Positions 9,380-18,518 of a DNA stretch of 61,438 bases are shown one piece after another. The notes beneath the pieces were generated by a model, which was not told where the DNA came from, ran no database searches, and worked only from the letters and a program-made list of their open reading frames with translations. This DNA comes from Rhodospirillaceae bacterium (lineage in GTDB: Bacteria; Pseudomonadota; Alphaproteobacteria; Rhodospirillales; UBA2165): NCBI GenBank assembly GCA_018674495.1, contig JABHAA010000040.1, forward strand, positions 1 to 61,438, read 5' to 3'. The position numbers and the translations under genes were made by a program. The first letter of the stretch is position 1. Each line of letters starts with the position of its first letter.

Positions 9380-10708
9380 ATGAAGACCTCCGGCGCGCGC
9401 TATAGGTTGATGGCTTTGAAATTGAACCCTTGCCCCAAATTTAAGCCCCTGGCCGGACGCCTCGCCGGGTTGGCCTTGATCGGCGCGCTCGCCCTGCTCG
9501 CTATCGGCGGCGACGTGCGCGCCCAGTTGGCGGTGGCGTCGGATTTCCGCCTCGGCATCCATGCCCAAAAGACCCGCCTGGTGATCGAATTGTCCGCGCC
9601 GGTCGATTACCGCGCCTTCGCGCTCGCCAGTCCGGACCGGATCGTGATCGATCTGCCGGAAATCGATTGGCGTATGCGGCCCGGCTCGGTGCGCCGCGCC
9701 GAAGGCCTTGTCCATGGCTTCCGCTTCGGGCTGGTGCGCCCCGGCACCTCGCGGGTGGTGCTTGATCTCAAACGGCCCGGCTATATCAAGGGCGCCTTCC
9801 TGCTGCCGCCCCGGGATGGGGCCATGTACCGCTTTGTTCTCGATATTGCGCCCGGCCGCCAAACCTTGGGCAAAAGTATCGCCAGTGCACCGGCTGTGAG
9901 GCGCCCGAAACCGGCTCCGAAAGCCCGGCCCGCGCCGCAAACGAAGGTGTCGATCAGCCAGCCCCGCCTCCGCTTCCCCTCGCCGTCCCGCAAGCCTTAT
10001 CTGGGCAGCACCAAGCGCCGTGTGGTGGTCATCGATCCCGGCCATGGCGGCATTGATCCCGGCGCCACCGGGCAAAGCGGCATTGTGGAGAAAAACATCA
10101 CCCTGGCGGCGGCGCACGCCATCAAGGCCCGATTGGTGCGAACCGGGCGCTACAAGGTTTTGTTGACCCGCGACCGCGATATGTTCATCCAGCTTCGCAA
10201 CCGGGTCGCCTTCGCCCGCGATAAGGGCGCCGAGCTGTTCATCTCCTTGCACGCCGATACCATCCGCAACAAAAATGTGCGCGGGCTTTCGGTTTATACC
10301 CTGTCCGAGCGGGCCTCCGATAAAGAGGCGGGGGAGCTGGCGGAGCGCGAAAACAAGGCCGATCTTATTGCCGGCATCGATCTTTCCAGCCAGGCGCCCG
10401 GGGTTACCAATATCCTGATTGATCTGGCGCAGCGGGAATCCATGAACGAATCGGCGCGCGCGGCGGGATTTCTGGTGACCGAATTGAAGCGCGTCACCCG
10501 GCTTTTGCGCAACACCCACCGGTTCGCCGGCTTTGCCGTGCTGAAGGCGCCGGATGTGCCGTCTTTGTTGATTGAAATGGGCTTTTTGTCCAACGCCCGC
10601 GACGAGCGCAGTTTGCGCAGCGCCAAATACCGCCGCCGCCTGGCGGGCGCCGTCACCAAGGGCATAGACCGATTTTTTGCGCGCGTTGAGCAGGCGGACC
10701 GGGAATAG
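9380..10708 (+). CDS. amiC: N-acetylmuramoyl-L-alanine amidase (AmiC-like, AMIN domain plus Amidase_3)
   Basis: A 442-residue exported amidase. A long signal peptide (hydrophobic core LAGLALIGALALLAIGG) ends near VRAQ. An AMIN domain for septal or peptidoglycan targeting spans about residues 55-160, a Pro/Lys-rich linker follows, and the Amidase_3 catalytic domain begins VVVIDPGHGGIDPG, whose His is a zinc ligand. Further landmarks are ISLHAD and the C-terminal SLLIEMGFLSN with the catalytic Glu. It cleaves the amide bond between MurNAc and the stem peptide during cell separation. The ATG at 9380 is used; ATG at 9410 is an alternative. Its place between rne and PBP1A is the usual alphaproteobacterial order. 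Confidence 0.93.
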   Translation: MKTSGARYRLMALKLNPCPKFKPLAGRLAGLALIGALALLAIGGDVRAQLAVASDFRLGIHAQKTRLVIELSAPVDYRAFALASPDRIVIDLPEIDWRMRPGSVRRAEGLVHGFRFGLVRPGTSRVVLDLKRPGYIKGAFLLPPRDGAMYRFVLDIAPGRQTLGKSIASAPAVRRPKPAPKARPAPQTKVSISQPRLRFPSPSRKPYLGSTKRRVVVIDPGHGGIDPGATGQSGIVEKNITLAAAHAIKARLVRTGRYKVLLTRDRDMFIQLRNRVAFARDKGAELFISLHADTIRNKNVRGLSVYTLSERASDKEAGELAERENKADLIAGIDLSSQAPGVTNILIDLAQRESMNESARAAGFLVTELKRVTRLLRNTHRFAGFAVLKAPDVPSLLIEMGFLSNARDERSLRSAKYRRRLAGAVTKGIDRFFARVEQADRE

Positions 10709-11300
10709 CAACAAGCGAGAGATTATGCACGGTCGAGGGCGGGGGATGGCATGGTCGGCCCGCCCGCGCTGCCAGGCACCCTTCTTTCGCTTCCCGCCGG
10801 CCAAACACCGAACCATATGTGGTATGCCGCGCCCTCTAGAGACACATCGATGCGACATATTTTCGCTAAAACGACCATACCGGTTCATTACTATTCCTTA
10901 CGGTTCCTACCGGATTATTACGGTTTGCCGGCACTCGGCGGGCAGGGGCAATCGCGGGCGCAAATCGGCCCAGACATAGACTCACAATGTTCATAAGTAG
11001 CAGGACTTAAATAGTTTTCTGACGGCAGAAATCAAGTGCTGGGCAGAAGAGAAAAAAGAATCATCACAGTCGCTCTGTGGTTCCACTTCTTTTTCGTGCG
11101 ACGTAATTTGTCAGCTCGCCGGCGCGTGTAAGAGGCCACCGCCGCTCTCACCGTAAATTGAGTGCTCCGCCGGGTTTCCGTCGGCGCGGGCTTGGAGTAA
11201 ACTCGCTCCGATCCGGCCACAATCCAGCCACAATGTGGCGCCAGATTGCGGCGCATAAAACCAAACGCCCCTGGTCCCCTAAGAAAGCTGAACGTCTCAC
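10709..11300. other. Intergenic region between amiC and PBP1A, with a GC hairpin
   Basis: About 590 bases without a supportable gene. Just after the amiC stop, GGGCGGG at 10737-10743 pairs with CCCGCCC at 10759-10765, a strong hairpin lacking a T-run that could act as a weak terminator or RNA-stabilising structure. The remainder is locally AT-richer, consistent with the promoter of the PBP1A gene. Short open frames on either strand show no signal peptide, motif or ribosome-binding site and are not called. Confidence 0.4.
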
Positions 11301-13718
11301 ATGCTGCGCACCTTCATTCTATTCATGAGCGTGATGTTCATCGCGCTGGTCGCGGCGGGTAGTGGCGGGCTGTATCTGTTTTACCGCTATGGCCAGGGGC
11401 TGCCCGATTATACCCAGCTTGCCGATTACGAGCCGCCGGTGATGACCCGGGTGCATGCCGGCGATGGCCGTCTGTTGGCTGAATATGCGCGCCAGCGCCG
11501 GGTGTTCATTCCGGTTACCGCCATGCCCAAACTGGTTCGCCAGGCCTTTCTGTCGGCGGAGGACAAGAATTTCTTTCTGCATCCGGGGATCGATCCCTTA
11601 GGGGTCGCGCGCGCCATTATCACCAATATCAAAAACATCGCATCGGGCAAGCGACTGGTGGGCGCCTCGACCATCACCCAGCAGGTGGCCAAAAACTTTC
11701 TGCTATCCGCCGATGTTACGTTCGAGCGCAAAATCAAAGAAGCGATCCTGGCCTTCCGCATCGAGCGGGCGCTGTCGAAGCAGCGCATATTAGAGTTATA
11801 TCTAAACGAGATTTATCTGGGTTTCGGCTCTTACGGCGTGGCGGCGGCGGCGCTCAATTATTTCAACAAATCCCTCAATCAGCTGGATATCGCCGAAGCC
11901 GCGTTTCTGGCCGCCTTGCCCAAGGCGCCCAACAATTACAACCCGATCAGGCGCCCCAAAGCCGCCCTTGGACGGCGCGACTGGGTGGTTGGGCGCATGC
12001 TGGATGACGGCGTCATTTCGGCGGATGAAGCCAAATATGCGCGCGCGCGTCTGATCGGCGTCTCCCGCCGCGACGAGGCCGAGTTTGTGCAAGGCGACTA
12101 TTTCGCCGAGGAAGTGCGCCGCGAACTGGTCAGCCGCTATGGCGAGGATCAGCTATACGATGGCGGTTTGTCGGTGCGCACCACTCTTGATCCCAAATAT
12201 CAGAAAATCGCCGATCATGTCTTGAAGGCCGGTCTCATCGCCTATGACCGGCGTCATGGCTGGCGGGGGGCGCTCGCCAATATCCCGCCCGGCCAGGCCT
12301 GGCACGGCGCCTTGTTGTCTGTGCCGGCGCCGAAAGGCAAGGGCAACTGGCACATGGCGATTGTGCGCACCATTACCGCTGGCGCCGCCCATATCGGGCT
12401 GGACGATGGTTCTACCGGGTTCATACCGCTGGCCGAATTGAAATGGGCGCGGGCGTGGGCAAAGGGCGAGCGCCTCGGTCCCCGCGTCAAGGCCGCCGAT
12501 CAGGTGCTGGCCCAGGGCGACGTCATATTGGTGGAGCGGGTGCACAAAAATGCCAAAGGCGTCGTCTATGCGCCGGAGACCTATGGGCTCCGCCAAATCC
12601 CGGAAATTGAGGGCGCGCTGGTGGCGCTGGACCCGCACACCGGGCGCATCCTGGCTATGTCGGGCGGTTACTATTTCGAGAAAAGCCAATTCAACCGGGC
12701 GGTCCAGGCGTTGCGCCAGCCCGGCTCCGCGTTCAAGCCGTTCGTGTATCTGACCGCCCTCGACAAGGGCTTTACGCCGTCGACGCTGATCCTGGATGCG
12801 CCGTTCGTGATCGATCAAGGCCCGGGTCTGCCGAAATGGCGGCCAGCCAACTACACCAAGAAATTCTACGGGCCGAGCACCATGCGCCTCGGCATCGAGA
12901 AATCGCGCAACCTGATGACCGTGCGCCTGGCGCAGACCATTGGTATCGATGCTATCGCCGACGCCGCCAAGCGCTTCGGCGTCAATGCCAAATTGCCGCA
13001 CCAGCTGTCCATGTCGCTGGGCGCCGGCGAGACCACCTTGCTGAAATTAACCGCCGGTTACGCCATGTTCGTCAATGGCGGCAAGTTCATCCAACCGACC
13101 TTGATCGACCGGGTTCAGGACCGCCATGGTAAGACAATTTTCAAACACGATACCCGCGTCTGCCCCAAATGTCAGGCCGATAGCTGGCTTGGCCAAGCGG
13201 TGCCGAAGGGGCCCGATGCGCGCAAAAAAGTGACCGATCCGGAAAGCGCCTATCAAATCGTCTCCATGTTGCAGGGCGTGGTCGAGCGCGGCACCGGGCG
13301 CCGTATCCGCACCGTCGGCAAGCCCATCGCCGGCAAGACCGGCACCACCAACAAGGCCCTCGATACCTGGTTTATTGGCTTTACCCCTGATTTGGCGCTG
13401 GGTGTGTTCGCCGGCTTCGATCAGCCGCGCTCGTTGGGGCGGCGCGAACAGGGCGCGTCGGTTGCCGCGCCGGTGTTCCGCGATTTTATGGCCGCCGCGC
13501 TGAAAGGCAAACCGGCGATCCCGTTCCGGGTGCCAAGTGGCATTCATCTGGTGCGTGTCGACAGTGTCTCCGGCCGCCCGGCCCGGCCCGGCGACAAGAA
13601 CGTCATTCTAGAGGCGTTCAAGCAAGGCACAATCCCGACCGGCGGCGAGAGCGTGCTTGAGGGCATATCGGAAACCCCGGTCGCGGCCCCCAAGACCGGC
13701 ACCGGCGGGCTTTATTGA
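11301..13718 (+). CDS. mrcA: Penicillin-binding protein 1A, bifunctional transglycosylase/transpeptidase
   Basis: An 805-residue class A PBP. A transmembrane anchor (residues about 5-27) is followed by a GT51 glycosyltransferase domain with the catalytic Glu in FLSAEDKNFF and the GASTITQQVAKNF motif. An OB-like insert around residues 300-430 precedes the transpeptidase domain, which has S476-A-F-K (SxxK), the SxN motif in KSRNLMTVR and KTG in GKTGTTNKALDTW. It polymerises and cross-links peptidoglycan in the periplasm. Length and domain order are normal. The last 25 bases of the gene, including the stop codon, are repeated immediately downstream. Confidence 0.96.
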   Translation: MLRTFILFMSVMFIALVAAGSGGLYLFYRYGQGLPDYTQLADYEPPVMTRVHAGDGRLLAEYARQRRVFIPVTAMPKLVRQAFLSAEDKNFFLHPGIDPLGVARAIITNIKNIASGKRLVGASTITQQVAKNFLLSADVTFERKIKEAILAFRIERALSKQRILELYLNEIYLGFGSYGVAAAALNYFNKSLNQLDIAEAAFLAALPKAPNNYNPIRRPKAALGRRDWVVGRMLDDGVISADEAKYARARLIGVSRRDEAEFVQGDYFAEEVRRELVSRYGEDQLYDGGLSVRTTLDPKYQKIADHVLKAGLIAYDRRHGWRGALANIPPGQAWHGALLSVPAPKGKGNWHMAIVRTITAGAAHIGLDDGSTGFIPLAELKWARAWAKGERLGPRVKAADQVLAQGDVILVERVHKNAKGVVYAPETYGLRQIPEIEGALVALDPHTGRILAMSGGYYFEKSQFNRAVQALRQPGSAFKPFVYLTALDKGFTPSTLILDAPFVIDQGPGLPKWRPANYTKKFYGPSTMRLGIEKSRNLMTVRLAQTIGIDAIADAAKRFGVNAKLPHQLSMSLGAGETTLLKLTAGYAMFVNGGKFIQPTLIDRVQDRHGKTIFKHDTRVCPKCQADSWLGQAVPKGPDARKKVTDPESAYQIVSMLQGVVERGTGRRIRTVGKPIAGKTGTTNKALDTWFIGFTPDLALGVFAGFDQPRSLGRREQGASVAAPVFRDFMAAALKGKPAIPFRVPSGIHLVRVDSVSGRPARPGDKNVILEAFKQGTIPTGGESVLEGISETPVAAPKTGTGGLY

Positions 13719-13747
13719 ATATGACCGGCACCGGCGGGCTTTATTGA
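13694..13747. repeat. 25-bp direct repeat duplicating the 3' end of the PBP1A gene
   Basis: The sequence at 13694-13718, which encodes the last residues and the stop codon of PBP1A, recurs exactly at 13723-13747, an offset of 29 bases. The second copy lies at the edge of the Rieske/Liv/sulfotransferase block. It could be replication slippage or a footprint of an insertion between PBP1A and prfB. Confidence 0.9.
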
Positions 13748-13801
13748 GCAGGCGGTAGCGTCATTGGTTCGGTGCTGCCGCGAGAATGTTGGTGGCTCGC
13801 T

Positions 13802-14950
13802 CTAACCCCCAGCCTGTTCAGCGTCGGCCATGCGTTGGACGATCCGGCGCATGGCGACGGCACCTTTGTCTGCCAAGACGTTGGCTTCGCGAAAGCCGGC
13901 GCGGTCTTCTTTCGCCCATTGCTGCTCCATCCAATCGATAGCGTCGGCATCCTCGGTAAACACCGCACGGGTGGAATCGCTGTAAAATTTATCCCATTTT
14001 TTGACCGTGGGATTGAAATCGCGCGCGAAAATCCACCAGTAATGGGTCGTGTATTGGCTTTCCGGGGTAATCAGATGGAGAATGTGCGCGTGATAATCGT
14101 TGCGCCCGCCCTGCGTTCCCGCCGGATCGTTCATCAAAGTTACGGCCTCGTGGAATCCGGGGGTAACGAACGCCGAGTGGGCCTGTCGGTTAACAACGGT
14201 TTTGCCCAAGCCGGTTGCTTCACTGTGGAGACCGGGCAGCGGCTCGCCGAGATTGATGCGGTAATTATCGACCGTGTTGCCATCCTCCGTCACATCGATT
14301 TTGGCTTCGGCGAAATTCGGTGTGCCCAGAACGGCGCCGTGCAGAAATTGGAAATGCGTGATGTCCATGAGGTTTTCGTGGATAGCAAGATAGTTGCCAT
14401 CCAGATGATAATAGCCATCGCCATACCCCCAGGCATCGTCATTGACCCAGTCATAATCCGGAATTTGATCCGCATCGGCCTTATCCGGATCGCCTGGCCA
14501 AACCCACAGGAAAGGAGATCGTTCGACGACGGGGTAGTGCTGGATCTTGATCGAAGAAGGATCCTTATTTGGCGCCGAGGGAATTTTCACGCAAGAACCT
14601 TCGGAATTGTAGGTCAGGCCGTGATAATTGCACTGGATGGTATCGTTATTGTGAAGCACGCTGCGGTGAAGGGGAAAGCAGCGATGCGCACAACGGTTTT
14701 GCAGCGCCGTTACGGCGCCGGACTGGGTCCTGAAATAGACCAGATCATGGCCGAGGATCATACGATTTTTGAGCGCATGTTCGACGTCACCGGCCCAATC
14801 AAGAATGTACCAGCAGTTCTGGATCAGCGGCGTATCCCGGTCGGCGATCTTTGCGTTCGATCCCGCATTCGTATTGGCGGCAATTCTGGTGGCATCGGCG
14901 AACTTCTTGACCACCGGTGATATGGGAAATTCGGCTATAGTCTCAGGCAT
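13802..14950 (-). CDS. Rieske non-heme iron oxygenase, VanA/phthalate-dioxygenase-like alpha subunit
   Basis: A 382-residue oxygenase component. The ATG at 14950 (MPETIAEF) is preferred because AAGGAG sits six bases upstream. An N-terminal Rieske domain binds [2Fe-2S] through CAHR and, about 18 residues later, CNYH. The catalytic domain has NLMDITHFQFLHG, the D-x2-H-x4-H mononuclear iron site. Such enzymes use O2 to hydroxylate or O-demethylate aromatic or related substrates and need a reductase, which is not in this window. It is the last gene of a probable operon with a Liv-type ABC importer, suggesting the imported compound is its substrate. Confidence 0.9.
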   Translation of the reverse strand: MPETIAEFPISPVVKKFADATRIAANTNAGSNAKIADRDTPLIQNCWYILDWAGDVEHALKNRMILGHDLVYFRTQSGAVTALQNRCAHRCFPLHRSVLHNNDTIQCNYHGLTYNSEGSCVKIPSAPNKDPSSIKIQHYPVVERSPFLWVWPGDPDKADADQIPDYDWVNDDAWGYGDGYYHLDGNYLAIHENLMDITHFQFLHGAVLGTPNFAEAKIDVTEDGNTVDNYRINLGEPLPGLHSEATGLGKTVVNRQAHSAFVTPGFHEAVTLMNDPAGTQGGRNDYHAHILHLITPESQYTTHYWWIFARDFNPTVKKWDKFYSDSTRAVFTEDADAIDWMEQQWAKEDRAGFREANVLADKGAVAMRRIVQRMADAEQAGG

Positions 14951-15084
14951 ATTCAACTCCTTCATACCGCTCTGCCCTGGCCGTTTGTTGAATGATGCGG
15001 CCCATGTCAGCGGCGTTTTCTAGCTGCGGACAATCATAGCGGAACTAGAGGTGCAGGCAATCAATCAACAATCGGCATTAAACA

Positions 15085-16131
15085 TTATTTGTCGGAGGCT
15101 TCGGACTTGTCCCGCGCGGCGGCAGTCTCATCGCGCATCAGCCGGCGGCTGATGGGGAAGAGATGCAAATTGTATCGTTCAGAGATCAACCCCCAGACGC
15201 CGCCGGGCGCCTTGAGCATGATCGCCACCGCGATGACGCCCATCAAGATCAGATAGAGCGATCCGAAATCGGCGAACAATTCGCGCAGCAATATATAGAT
15301 CAACATGCCGATGATCGGCCCTTCGATAGTGCCGATGCCGCCGACCACGACCATAAAGATGACCACCACCGTCCAATCGTTGACACTGAAACCCGCCTCC
15401 GGCGACAGCCGCAGCTTTTGCAGGAAGATCAACGAGCCGACCAGCCCTGTACAGGTGGCGGTGGCGACATAGATGAACAGCTTGGTGCGAAATACATTGA
15501 CGCCGAGGCTGCCCGATGCGGGTTCGGAATCCCGGATCGCGGTCAATGCCAATCCCTGGCGCGAGCGCAAAATAATATAGACGACGGCGAAAATGATGGT
15601 GCAGATACCCAGCGACATCCAATATTCGAGGGTTTCGCGGCCATCCCGGCTCGATGACACTTGGCGCACGATGGCCGGCGTCAACGACATCCCCGAGCCG
15701 GCGCCCAGTTCTTCGATCAGGCTGGCGCCGAGGGCGAATATTTCCGCGACCACCCAAGTGCCGATGGCGAAGTAATGGCCGCGCAGCCGGAACACGACGA
15801 AGGCAACGGGGATCGAAATCAAACCGGCGAACGGCCCGGCCAGCGCCATGGCGCCATAGACATGAACGCCGAGCGAGCTGGTCAGGTAGAAGAACGCATA
15901 GGCGCCGAGCCCGATAAAGGCCTGCTGGCCGACCGACACCAGCCCGGCATAACCGGCGAGCAGGTTCCACAGCATGGCGAGCGCCAGATAGTAGGCCATT
16001 TCGGCAGCCAGGCGCATATCGCCGGGACCGCCCCACCAGGGCAGCGCCACCAGCCCAAGAAGCGCAATCACCGCCGCCATGGAGAATATCCGGCTGGCCC
16101 GCGTGCCGCGTTCGATTTGTACCTGGCTCAT
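15085..16131 (-). CDS. livM: Branched-chain amino acid-type ABC transporter permease (LivM family)
   Basis: A 348-residue polytopic membrane protein with about nine hydrophobic segments and the LivM hallmark stretch around ALAMLWNLLAGYAGLVSVGQQAFIGLGAYAF. The ATG at 16131 is two bases from the stop of livH, so the pair is co-translated. LivM and LivH form the inner-membrane channel of a HAAT-family importer. Substrates of this family include branched-chain amino acids, amides, urea and aromatic acids. The adjoining Rieske oxygenase gene suggests a catabolic substrate rather than leucine, which is inference. Confidence 0.92.
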   Translation of the reverse strand: MSQVQIERGTRASRIFSMAAVIALLGLVALPWWGGPGDMRLAAEMAYYLALAMLWNLLAGYAGLVSVGQQAFIGLGAYAFFYLTSSLGVHVYGAMALAGPFAGLISIPVAFVVFRLRGHYFAIGTWVVAEIFALGASLIEELGAGSGMSLTPAIVRQVSSSRDGRETLEYWMSLGICTIIFAVVYIILRSRQGLALTAIRDSEPASGSLGVNVFRTKLFIYVATATCTGLVGSLIFLQKLRLSPEAGFSVNDWTVVVIFMVVVGGIGTIEGPIIGMLIYILLRELFADFGSLYLILMGVIAVAIMLKAPGGVWGLISERYNLHLFPISRRLMRDETAAARDKSEASDK

Positions 16132-16133
16132 AT

Positions 16134-17003
16134 TCAATCTCTCGTCCGCGGGAACAGCCCGCTTGGCCGAATGATCAATATGACGATAAACGCCAGGTGC
16201 CCCGCCAATATTTGCCAGGTCGGCGACAAGGCCGCGCCCACTGCCTGGGCCAGACCTAAGACAATGCCGCCGATCAGTGTGCCCCAAATATTGCCTAAGC
16301 CGCCGATGATCACCGCTTCGAAGGCCAGAATAAGCCGGATCGGCCCGGCCGCCGGATCGAAGTTCGTGCGGATGGCGAACAATACGGCGGCCAGCGCCGT
16401 GAAGGCCATGGCGATAGCCATCGCCAGCGCAAACAGGTGGCGCTTGTTGATGCCGAGCAGCTCGGCGGTGTCGGCATCGTCGGAGACGGCGCGAAAGGCG
16501 CGCCCCAATGCGGTTTTGTAAAACAGCAATTGCAACCCGCCGATGGAAAGAACGGCGACGCCGAACGTGATCAGGGGAAAGACGCCGACCGACATGTCGC
16601 CAGGAAATACGATGCTCTGGGTTTCGATGGCGCCCAGTTTCAGCCGGTGGGTATAGGCGCCGAAACTGAGCAGCAATCCGTTCTGGATGATCACGGAAAT
16701 ACCAAACGTCACCAGCAGCGGCGGCAGCAACCCGCCCTCCAGGGTGAAATTAAGCAGCCCCCGTTGCAGGGCGTAGCCGAACAGGAACATGGTCGGCAAA
16801 ATGACCAGCAATCCGGTTATGGGATCCAACCCGGTGAATTCCACCACGATCATGGCAACATAGGCGGACAGCACGATAAGATCGCCGTGGGCGATATTGA
16901 CCAGCCGCATGATGCCGAACGACAAAGATAGACCGATGGCGAACAGTCCGTACAGTCCGCCCAAAAGGCAGCCCTGCACCAGTATGTTGACCCAATCCAT
17001 CAT
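16134..17003 (-). CDS. livH: Branched-chain amino acid-type ABC transporter permease (LivH family)
   Basis: A 289-residue permease with about eight transmembrane segments and the LivH signatures GCLLGGLYGLFAIGLSLSFG and RLVNIAHGDLIVLSAY, plus a cytoplasmic loop (GRAFRAVSDDADTAELLGIN) that contacts the ATPases. It partners LivM in the importer. It lies between livM and livF, with only a few bases between genes. Confidence 0.93.
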   Translation of the reverse strand: MMDWVNILVQGCLLGGLYGLFAIGLSLSFGIMRLVNIAHGDLIVLSAYVAMIVVEFTGLDPITGLLVILPTMFLFGYALQRGLLNFTLEGGLLPPLLVTFGISVIIQNGLLLSFGAYTHRLKLGAIETQSIVFPGDMSVGVFPLITFGVAVLSIGGLQLLFYKTALGRAFRAVSDDADTAELLGINKRHLFALAMAIAMAFTALAAVLFAIRTNFDPAAGPIRLILAFEAVIIGGLGNIWGTLIGGIVLGLAQAVGAALSPTWQILAGHLAFIVILIIRPSGLFPRTRD

Positions 17004-17009
17004 GTCCGT

Positions 17010-17708
17010 CTATAGCCCGAAATACGCGGCGGTGATCGCTTCTTGGTCGAAGCCGTCTTTGGCTGCGGTAAGACCGATACGCCCCTCCTGGAAGCAGTAG
17101 AACCGTGAGGATGCCTCGATGGCGCGCCTGATATCCTGCTCGACGATGATCACCGTCGTGCCCTCCGCGGTAATGGCGCCCAGGCAATCATAGATGTTCT
17201 GGATGACTACCGGCGCCAATCCGAGCGACAGCTCGTCGCACAGCAATAGCCTTGGGTTGCACATCAGCGCCCGGCCTATGGCCGCCATTTGCTGCTGGCC
17301 GCCGGACAGCGACGGCGCCGGCAAATTGCGAAGCTCCAGCAAAACCGGGAACAGATCGTACACCCGTTTCAGGCTCCATGGACCCGGGCGCCCGCAATAT
17401 CCGCCAAGCGCCAAGTTTTCCTCGACCGTCAGGCTGGGGAAAAGGCGGCGTCCTTCGGGCACCATGGCGATGCCGAGCCGCACCAGTTCGTGCGGCGTAT
17501 GCTGGCCGATGGATTGGCCGTCATATTCGACCATATCGGGTTCGGACGCCAAGGCACCGGCGACGGCGCGCAGGAACGTGGTCTTGCCGGCGCCGTTGGC
17601 GCCTATGATGGCGATTGTTTCGCCTTCCTCCACAGTCAGATCGATGCCGAACAGGGCTTGGAAATCGCCGTAGTAGGCCGACAGATTGTGGGTGGCCAAA
17701 AGGCTCAT
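17010..17708 (-). CDS. livF: ABC transporter ATP-binding protein (LivF family)
   Basis: A 232-residue ATPase with Walker A GANGAGKTT, Q-loop, signature LSGGQQQMAAIGRAL and Walker B LLLCDELSLGLAP. The ATG at 17708 overlaps the livG stop by four bases, indicating coupling. LivF pairs with LivG to energise the LivH-LivM channel. Confidence 0.94.
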   Translation of the reverse strand: MSLLATHNLSAYYGDFQALFGIDLTVEEGETIAIIGANGAGKTTFLRAVAGALASEPDMVEYDGQSIGQHTPHELVRLGIAMVPEGRRLFPSLTVEENLALGGYCGRPGPWSLKRVYDLFPVLLELRNLPAPSLSGGQQQMAAIGRALMCNPRLLLCDELSLGLAPVVIQNIYDCLGAITAEGTTVIIVEQDIRRAIEASSRFYCFQEGRIGLTAAKDGFDQEAITAAYFGL

Positions 17709-18430
17709 GCGGCCGGGATTCCCATATAGACTTCGCGCACCTCGGCGTCGTTCATGACGGTATGCGGATCGCCATCGGCGATCTTGCGGCCGAAGTTCAT
17801 GACCACCAGACGGCTGGCGATGGACAAAAGCGCGTGCACAATATGTTCGATCCAGATGATCGTGGTGCCGCCGGCATGGATGGCGCGGATGGTTTCCACC
17901 AGCGCGTTGCATTCATGCTCGGTCAACCCGCCGGCAATTTCATCGAGCAGCAAAAGTTTCGGCCGTGTCGCAAGGGCGCGGGCCAGCTCCAGCCGTTTGC
18001 GCTGCAATAAGGTAAGGCTGCGCGCCATCACATTGGCCTTGTCCGATAGCCCGGTGATATGCAGCACCTCGGCGCAATATTGGTACGCGTCCTGTTCAGC
18101 CATGCGGCCGCCGAAGTTGGCGCCAACCAGCAGGTTTTCATAAACCGACATATTGGTGAACGGGTGCGGTATCTGGTACGACCGCCCGATACCTAGGCGC
18201 GAACGCAAGTGCGGCGCCAAGCCGGTAATATCGCTGCCTTGAAAGTGGACGTGGCCGCCGTTGGGGCGCACATCGCCCGTGACCAGGTTGAACATGGTCG
18301 ATTTGCCCGCCCCGTTGGGGCCGATGATGGCCAGCGCCTCACCCTCTTCGACCGACAGCGTCAGTGCGTCCACGGCCAGAAGGGCACCGTAGGTCTTGGA
18401 CATTTGGTCAATTTCGAGAAGGGCGGCCAT
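17705..18430 (-). CDS. livG: ABC transporter ATP-binding protein (LivG family)
   Basis: A 241-residue ATPase with Walker A GPNGAGKST and Walker B LLLLDEIAGGL. The signature region reads LTLLQRKRLELARAL, a looser form of the usual LivG motif without its glycine. The C-terminal LVVMNFGRKIADGDPHTVM segment is typical of LivG. It overlaps livF by four bases and lies about 90 bases downstream of the binding-protein gene. Confidence 0.93.
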   Translation of the reverse strand: MAALLEIDQMSKTYGALLAVDALTLSVEEGEALAIIGPNGAGKSTMFNLVTGDVRPNGGHVHFQGSDITGLAPHLRSRLGIGRSYQIPHPFTNMSVYENLLVGANFGGRMAEQDAYQYCAEVLHITGLSDKANVMARSLTLLQRKRLELARALATRPKLLLLDEIAGGLTEHECNALVETIRAIHAGGTTIIWIEHIVHALLSIASRLVVMNFGRKIADGDPHTVMNDAEVREVYMGIPAA

Positions 18431-18518
18431 GAATTGCCTTGTCGTTCGGCAACGGCCACCGCCGGAATGGCGGTGGCCGCAACACTAACAGTTCTGCCAG
18501 TTCGATAATCGGCTACGC

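Noticed and set aside
8885..10888. Long open frame antisense to amiC and to the start of rne
   Set aside because: GC-rich codon bias produces long shadow frames. The plus-strand amidase has clear motifs and a signal peptide, while this frame has none.
11032..11256. Short minus-strand frame upstream of PBP1A
   Set aside because: Arg/Thr-rich product without ribosome-binding site or motif; likely the PBP1A promoter region.
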